This document shows, one piece after another, positions 5,791 through 9,262 of a stretch of DNA of 9,262 nucleotides. How positions within the stretch are numbered: position 1 is the first letter of the stretch; the number at the start of each line of letters is the position of its first letter. Both the position numbers and the translations under genes were made by a program. The notes beneath the pieces were generated by a model. The model saw only the letters and a program-made list of their open reading frames with translations, was not told the DNA's origin and ran no database searches. This DNA comes from Gammaproteobacteria bacterium (GTDB lineage Bacteria; Pseudomonadota; Gammaproteobacteria; Xanthomonadales; Xanthomonadaceae). Where the stretch lies: positions 1-9,262 of the forward strand of contig JAUIJO010000128.1 in NCBI GenBank assembly GCA_030431185.1, in the 5' to 3' direction.

Positions 5791-6534
5791 ATGCCCGCGC
5801 TCCGACCCGCCCGTCAACCTGGAAACGCCGATCTGGGACCTCCGTGGTTCGCGGGCCCTGCGGGACAAGGCCTGCTCCAGGCGGAGGCGCGGGCGATGGC
5901 GCGGATGCTGGCGGGCATCCCGGCGCTGCCCTGGGTCTGGGTCGGGGTGGCCGGGGCGGCGCCGCCGCAACGCGACATCGGCCGGGGTGTCTGCCTGCAC
6001 CGCACGACGCCAGGCTTCGCCGGTTCGATCCGCTGCGGCCTGCCATGGCCGCTCGCCAACGAAAGTTTCGGCGCGGTCCTGCTCCAGCACGTGCTCGACG
6101 ACGGATTCGCCGATACCCCCGAGGTGCTCGCCGAATGCCGTCGTATCCTCGCGCCCGGCGGCGTGCTCTGGCTGGCGGCGCTCAATCCCTGGAGCACCTA
6201 CCGGGCCCGCTGGTGGCGCAGCGGCATGCGCGCGCACGGGCCGGGCTACTGGCAGTCGACCCTGGCGCGGGCGGGTTTTTCCGCCGACGCGGTGAACGTG
6301 CAGTGGCTCGGGCCGCGCTGGCGACTGGACGATGCCGAGGCCGGGATCGGCGCCGCCGACCGCCTGCGGGCGGGGCTGGCGCTCACCGTCAGCAAGCGCG
6401 TGCACGCCGCGATACCGCCCAATGCGATCCGCAAGCTGCGCCTGCAGGCCGGGGTGGGCGCGATGCGCGGCCAGATGCGGGTGGTGGGTGGGACGCGCGA
6501 AGAGGGCTCTCAAACGCCGTCCGCCCGTCCATAA
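5791..6534 (+). CDS. Class I SAM-dependent methyltransferase-like protein (YafS-type position)
   Basis: The 247-residue product has the back half of a Methyltransf_11-type fold. GLPWPLANESFGAVLLQHVL (83-102) corresponds to the usual 'LPF.d.sFD.V...hvLeh' segment. EVLAECRRILAPGGVLWLAA (111-130) corresponds to the motif around the fourth and fifth strands, followed by LNPWS. The SAM-binding loop is poor: WVWVGVAGAA (48-57) stands where a D-x-G-x-G-x-G loop is expected. The gene sits between gloB and rnhA exactly as yafS does in E. coli. YafS also carries a weak loop, an 'NP.S' motif and a C-terminal 'VGATR'-like end, comparable to VVGGTREE here. The substrate is unknown. The ATG at 5791 gives the full domain; the sequence before it (GGCGAG) is only a weak ribosome binding site. 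The stop lies seven bases before rnhA. Confidence 0.78.
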   Translation: MPALRPARQPGNADLGPPWFAGPAGQGLLQAEARAMARMLAGIPALPWVWVGVAGAAPPQRDIGRGVCLHRTTPGFAGSIRCGLPWPLANESFGAVLLQHVLDDGFADTPEVLAECRRILAPGGVLWLAALNPWSTYRARWWRSGMRAHGPGYWQSTLARAGFSADAVNVQWLGPRWRLDDAEAGIGAADRLRAGLALTVSKRVHAAIPPNAIRKLRLQAGVGAMRGQMRVVGGTREEGSQTPSARP

Positions 6535-6535
6535 T
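6530..6535 (+). promoter_or_regulatory. Candidate -10 element giving a near-leaderless rnhA mRNA
   Basis: CATAAT matches TATAAT at five of six positions. It contains the TAA stop of the methyltransferase gene and ends six bases before the rnhA ATG (6542). Transcription would then start at or within a base or two of the ATG. The -35 candidate CTCTCA (6507-6512), 17 bases upstream, is weak (three of six). No Shine-Dalgarno precedes rnhA. Confidence 0.4.
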
Positions 6536-6541
6536 GGGCCG

Positions 6542-7000
6542 ATGACATCTGAATCCAAGAAGTCCGTCGAGATCCATACCGACGGCGCCTGCCTGGGCAA
6601 CCCCGGCCCCGGCGGCTGGGCCGCGCTGCTGCGATACCAGGGCCGCGAACGCGAACTCAGTGGCGGCGAAGCCGACACCACCAACAACCGCATGGAGCTG
6701 ATGGCGGCGATCGCCGGGCTCGAATCGCTGAAGGAAGCCTGCACCGTCTCGCTGACCACCGACTCGCAGTATGTCCGCCAGGGGATCACCCAGTGGATGG
6801 CCAACTGGGTTCGCCGGGGCTGGAAGACCGCGGGCGGCGATCCGGTCAAGAACCGCGACCTTTGGGAGCGGCTCCACGCCGCCGCGCAGCGCCACCGCGT
6901 CGAGTGGCACTGGGTGAAGGGCCACTCCGGACATCCCGACAACGAGCGCGTGGACACATTGGCGCGCGACCAGGCCATCCGCTTCAGGCAGGGCGGTTGA
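6542..7000 (+). CDS. rnhA: Ribonuclease HI
   Basis: The 152-residue enzyme cuts the RNA strand of RNA-DNA hybrids, removing primers and R-loops in the cytoplasm; E. coli RNase HI has 155 residues. All catalytic residues align with an offset of four from E. coli: D14 (IHTDGACLGNPGPGG, 11-25), E52 (TTNNRMELMAAI, 46-57), D74 (TTDSQYVRQGITQW, 72-85), H128 (WVKGHSGHPDNER, 124-136) and D138. The basic handle region around NWVRRGWKTAGGDPVKN (88-104) is also present. The ATG at 6542 places the first strand VEIHTDG normally; longer in-frame extension upstream would run through the methyltransferase gene and is rejected. It is seven bases behind that gene and 84 bases ahead of dnaQ. In E. coli rnhA and dnaQ are divergent, whereas here both point the same way. 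Confidence 0.97.
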   Translation: MTSESKKSVEIHTDGACLGNPGPGGWAALLRYQGRERELSGGEADTTNNRMELMAAIAGLESLKEACTVSLTTDSQYVRQGITQWMANWVRRGWKTAGGDPVKNRDLWERLHAAAQRHRVEWHWVKGHSGHPDNERVDTLARDQAIRFRQGG

Positions 7001-7034
7001 GCGCGGTGCCTCGTCCCGTGAGACTCCCCGCTGG

Positions 7035-7040
7035 TACCTT
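7035..7040 (+). promoter_or_regulatory. Weak candidate -10 element for dnaQ
   Basis: TACCTT in the 84-base rnhA-dnaQ gap matches TATAAT at three of six positions (T1, A2, T6) and lies 45 bases before the dnaQ ATG. The -35 region (TCGTCC at 7011-7016) is poor. Readthrough from rnhA is equally possible, as no terminator separates the genes. Confidence 0.22.
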
Positions 7041-7084
7041 GCGCTGCACGCCAAGCCCCCTTTTGCGAGTGACCCCGACGACCG

Positions 7085-7813
7085 ATGCGCCAAGTCATCC
7101 TTGATACCGAAACGACCGGCCTGAGCTGGGAGCGTGGCAACCGGGTGGTCGAAATCGGCTGCGTGGAGTTCATCGAGCGGCGTCCGACCGGGCGGAACTT
7201 CCATCGCTATCTCAACCCGCGCTGCGAGTTCGAGGCCGGTGCGCAGGAAGTCACGGGACTGACACTGGAGTTCCTGGCCGACAAGCCCCTGTTCGAGGAC
7301 ATCGTCGAGGAGTTCCTCGAGTTCATCGACGGCGCGGAGCTGGTCATCCACAATGCGGCCTTCGACGTCGGCTTCCTAGACAACGAACTCCGCCTGGCCG
7401 GCAGCCAGTACGGCAAGCTCGCCGACCGCTGTGGCGTCGAAGACTCCCTCCTGCTGGCGCGGCAGCGCTTCCCCGGCCAGCGCAACTCGCTCGACGCCCT
7501 GTGCAAGCGCCTGGGCGTGGACAACGCCCACCGGCAGTTGCATGGCGCACTGCTCGACGCGCAGCTGCTGGCCGAGGTCTACATCGGCCTGACTTCGGGC
7601 CAGGAGGAGATCGGTTTCGGCAGCGATACCCGCGCAGCCGAGGCCGCCGCCCAGGCGGTGGCGAGCTTCCAGGGGCGCAGCGACCGGCCACGTCCGGTGG
7701 TGAAGGTGGAGGCCGGGGAACTGGCCGCCCACGAGGCCCGCCTGGAGTCCCTCCGCAGGAAGGCCGGGCGCGCCATCTGGGATCCCGTGCCCGAGGCCCC
7801 GGCCGAGGCCTGA
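7085..7813 (+). CDS. dnaQ: DNA polymerase III epsilon subunit (3'-5' proofreading exonuclease)
   Basis: The 242-residue protein (E. coli epsilon has 243) removes misincorporated bases within the Pol III core. The DEDDh active site is complete: D7 and E9 in ILDTETTG (5-12), D94 in HNAAFDVGF (89-97), H153 and D158 in LHGALLDAQLLAEVY (152-166). RNSLDALC (133-140) is also typical. The exonuclease domain covers about 1-170. QEEIGF (173-178) fits the hydrophobic clamp-binding motif found at this place in E. coli epsilon. A flexible Ala-rich linker follows. The C-terminal AAHEARLESLRRKAGRAIW (214-232) matches the segment that binds the alpha subunit. The ATG at 7085 gives the standard short N-terminus; no clear ribosome binding site is seen. 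It converges with the phosphatase gene, 18 bases away. Confidence 0.96.
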   Translation: MRQVILDTETTGLSWERGNRVVEIGCVEFIERRPTGRNFHRYLNPRCEFEAGAQEVTGLTLEFLADKPLFEDIVEEFLEFIDGAELVIHNAAFDVGFLDNELRLAGSQYGKLADRCGVEDSLLLARQRFPGQRNSLDALCKRLGVDNAHRQLHGALLDAQLLAEVYIGLTSGQEEIGFGSDTRAAEAAAQAVASFQGRSDRPRPVVKVEAGELAAHEARLESLRRKAGRAIWDPVPEAPAEA

Positions 7814-7824
7814 GCCGGCCGGGC

Positions 7825-7847
7825 GGTCCGCTCAGTGGCTGCGGACC
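7825..7847. other. Symmetric hairpin across the dnaQ / phosphatase junction
   Basis: GGTCCGC (7825-7831) and GCGGACC (7841-7847) form a perfect seven-base-pair stem with a nine-base loop. The phosphatase stop codon (7832-7834) sits in the loop. No T-run follows on either strand, so it is not a classical terminator. It is the only obvious structure between two convergent genes 18 bases apart. Confidence 0.4.
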
Positions 7848-8536
7848 AGGACGACCGTGATGTTGTCCGATCCGCCGCCATCCAGCGCCGCGGCCACCAG
7901 GGTGTCGACGCACTCCTGGGCGCTGCAATCGCTTTGTGCCAGCACGCGGCCGATGGCGGTGTCCTCGACCTCTTCGGTCAGGCCGTCGCTGCACAGCAGC
8001 AGCTGCATCCCCGGCCGCAGTTCACCGGTCATGGTTTCCACGTTCAGGTTGCGGGGATCGGTGACACCGAGCGCCTGGGTGACGACGTTGCGATGGGGGT
8101 GGCTGCGGGCCTGTTCATGGGTGATCGCGCCGTTGGCGATCAGTTCCTGCACGTAGCTGTGGTCCTGGGAAAGCTGGGCCAGGTGGCCGTCGCGCCAGAG
8201 ATAGACCCGGCTGTCGCCGACCCAGGCGACCTCGAAGCGGTTGCCGGTGACGCGCGCGGCGACCACGGTGGTGCCCATCGGCAGCGCATCGTGCCGGCGG
8301 CGCGAACTGCGGATGATCTCCTCGTCGGCAATGCGAATGGCCTGGGTGAGGGGGGTGCCATCGCGGACCTCGCGGACGATGGTCTCGCGCGCGAGCGCGC
8401 TGGCGATCTCGCCATACTCGTGCCCGCCCATGCCATCGGCGACCAGCCACAGGCCCATCTCGCCGTCGCCGTAGTAGGTATCTTCGTTCAGGTCTCGGCG
8501 CAGGCCGGCGTGCGTCAGGTGTCCGAATTCGATCAT
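7832..8536 (-). CDS. PP2C/PPM-family serine/threonine protein phosphatase
   Basis: The 234-residue protein is a compact bacterial PPM phosphatase that removes phosphate from Ser/Thr residues using two or more Mn/Mg ions. The motifs are in order: RRDLNEDTYY (13-22), ADGMGGHEYGE (33-43) with metal ligand D34, MGTTVVAARV (87-96), VAWVGDSRVYLW (103-114), LSQDHSYVQELI (122-133), LCSDGLTEEVED (181-192) with D184, and GGSDNITVVLV (221-231) with D224. No membrane helix or sensor domain is attached, so it is probably cytosolic. Such proteins often pair with a Hanks-type kinase or FHA protein, but none is in this window. The start at 8536 is chosen because MIEFGHLTHAGLRRDLNED is the usual first strand; no GTG or TTG start is available just upstream, and no Shine-Dalgarno is visible. 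It is transcribed towards dnaQ. Confidence 0.93.
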   Translation of the reverse strand: MIEFGHLTHAGLRRDLNEDTYYGDGEMGLWLVADGMGGHEYGEIASALARETIVREVRDGTPLTQAIRIADEEIIRSSRRRHDALPMGTTVVAARVTGNRFEVAWVGDSRVYLWRDGHLAQLSQDHSYVQELIANGAITHEQARSHPHRNVVTQALGVTDPRNLNVETMTGELRPGMQLLLCSDGLTEEVEDTAIGRVLAQSDCSAQECVDTLVAAALDGGGSDNITVVLVRSH

Positions 8537-8584
8537 GGGGTGGGCATGCCGGTCGCGATTGTGCCTCTTGGAGTGGATAACGGA

Positions 8585-8613
8585 ATCATCGGCGGCAAAC
8601 GGCCGCGTGGCAA
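8585..8613 (-). promoter_or_regulatory. Sigma-70-type promoter for the PP2C phosphatase
   Basis: On the minus strand TTGCCA (8613-8608, five of six matches to TTGACA) is followed after exactly 17 bases by GATGAT (8590-8585, four of six matches to TATAAT). Transcription would start near 8578, giving a leader of about 42 bases before the ATG at 8536. It sits downstream of the terminator for the protease gene, as expected. Confidence 0.5.
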
Positions 8614-8673
8614 GGAATTGCGTCAACGAAGGCGTTTGGCGGGCGTCGTGGGCGAGTACGGGAATCCACGCGC

Positions 8674-8704
8674 AAAAAGACCCCGGCGGGGAGTGCGCCG
8701 GGGT
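8674..8704 (-). terminator. Intrinsic terminator of the S8 protease gene
   Basis: Read on the minus strand, CCCCGGCG (8703-8696) pairs with CGCCGGGG (8688-8681) around a seven-base loop, and TCTTTTT follows (8680-8674). It lies 56 bases after the protease stop codon and isolates that gene from the phosphatase promoter. Confidence 0.87.
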
Positions 8705-8759
8705 ATCCAGGGTCGGGGGCAGGATCAATGACGATGCCGGGGCAGGGCGCCCCGCGCGA

Positions 8760-9262
8760 TCAGAAGGTCAGGCTCCACTCGTTGATGTAGCCCACGTCGC
8801 CGCCGGCGTTGTCGTTCACGCGGAGCTTCCAGGTCCCGTTGAGCATCTCGCTCGACAGGTCCAGGGTGGCGCTGCCGATGATGTTGTCGGTGGCGCCGCC
8901 GGAACGGTTGGCGAGCAGGTAGGTGCTGCCGTCCGGCGCGACCAGGTCGACCCGGAGGTCGCCGCGGTAGGTATGGCGGATGTCCACCCTGATCACCGCG
9001 TCTGTCGGGGCCCTGCCGCTGCGACCGGCGATGCTGATGGCGCTCTCGACCGTGCGGTAGTCGCGAATGCTGACGTCGGCGGTGTTGGCGTAGGTCTGCC
9101 TGCCGGGGTCGACCGGGTCGGTCGGCGGGTCGACCGGGTCGTTGCCGGTGACCGCGGCGACGGCGGCGGCCGCGTCGATCAGGCCCGGGCCGCAGCCACC
9201 GGGACACTTCGATGCCGCGATCGGGCGTGCGGTGTCGGCGAGGATGGTGCGGATCTGCGCCG
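8760..9262 (-). CDS. Secreted S8 (subtilisin-family) protease with C-terminal P domain, 3' part
   Basis: The frame is open from the window edge to the TGA at 8760, giving 166 residues of the C-terminus; the 5' part lies beyond 9262. The visible start AQIRTILADTARPI, then CPGGCGPGLIDAAAAVAA (19-36), is the usual end of a bacterial subtilisin-type catalytic domain, after the catalytic serine. A linker with two DPVDP units follows (41-52). Residues about 57-166 form a proprotein-convertase P domain: IRVDIRHTYRGDLRVDLVAP (90-109), DGSTYLLANRSG (110-121), NGTWKLRVNDNAGGD (141-155) and INEWSLTF at the end. Extracellular proteases of this kind are common in Lysobacter and Xanthomonas and leave the cell by type II secretion; secretion is inferred because the signal peptide is not in view. 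The catalytic triad cannot be checked here. Confidence 0.88.
   Translation of the reverse strand, partial: AQIRTILADTARPIAASKCPGGCGPGLIDAAAAVAAVTGNDPVDPPTDPVDPGRQTYANTADVSIRDYRTVESAISIAGRSGRAPTDAVIRVDIRHTYRGDLRVDLVAPDGSTYLLANRSGGATDNIIGSATLDLSSEMLNGTWKLRVNDNAGGDVGYINEWSLTF
9106..9141 (-). repeat. Direct repeat encoding the DPVDP linker units
   Basis: The 15-base sequence GGGTCGACCGGGTCG occurs at 9106-9120 and again at 9127-9141, a period of 21 bases (seven codons). It encodes two DPVDP units in the linker between the protease and P domains. Repeats like this can change copy number by slippage. Confidence 0.8.

Noticed and set aside
5716..7173. A 485-codon minus-strand frame across the methyltransferase, rnhA and the start of dnaQ
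   Set aside because: It is a GC-driven antisense opening. rnhA and dnaQ on the plus strand have full catalytic residues.
8537..8728. A 64-residue extension of the PP2C protein upstream to 8728
   Set aside because: It would run through the protease terminator and the phosphatase promoter, and the PP2C fold begins at MIEFGHLTHAG.

Overview
The window is a high-GC, gene-dense chromosomal segment that looks like a gammaproteobacterium of the Xanthomonadaceae/Lysobacteraceae (Lysobacter- or Luteimonas-like). This rests on protein character (a xanthomonad-style PpiD, an S8 protease with a P domain), strong third-position GC bias that leaves long open antisense frames, and core synteny. No taxon-specific marker settles the genus. 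I see no mobile element, CRISPR array, phage gene or foreign-looking island. The region is ordinary core chromosome.

Layout. Positions 1-72 are the end of an HU histone-like protein gene. Three tRNA genes follow on the + strand: tRNA-Val(UAC), then two identical tRNA-Asp(GUC) copies, each with its own intrinsic terminator. Next comes ppiD (720-2699, +), a membrane-anchored periplasmic chaperone of the parvulin family. A symmetric hairpin at 2773-2800 ends it and also ends the converging minus-strand genes. The minus-strand block, in transcription order, is gloB (glyoxalase II), mltD (lytic transglycosylase with LysM) and fabI (enoyl-ACP reductase). gloB and mltD overlap by four bases (ATGA). 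fabI starts 51 bases after mltD with no U-tract terminator between them.

Divergent from gloB, on the + strand, are a class I methyltransferase-like gene with a poor SAM-binding loop, rnhA (RNase HI) and dnaQ (Pol III epsilon proofreading subunit). The neighbourhood mltD-gloB-methyltransferase-rnhA-dnaQ matches the E. coli mltD-gloB-yafS-rnhA-dnaQ cluster in gene order, which supports the identifications. dnaQ converges with a minus-strand PP2C/PPM protein phosphatase gene (7832-8536). The window ends in the 3' part of a minus-strand secreted subtilisin-family (S8) protease with a C-terminal P domain (8760-9262, 5' end missing), which has a clear terminator at 8674-8704.

Functionally this is housekeeping: translation (tRNAs), nucleoid structure (HU), envelope protein folding (PpiD), fatty-acid synthesis (FabI), murein turnover (MltD), methylglyoxal detoxification (GloB), replication and repair (RNase HI, DnaQ), phosphatase signalling and extracellular proteolysis. 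I did not find a convincing undescribed system. The points most worth checking are an alanine at the FabI triclosan-linked glycine position, a possible leaderless rnhA promoter overlapping the previous stop codon, the degenerate SAM loop of the methyltransferase, and the tryptophan-rich segment in PpiD.
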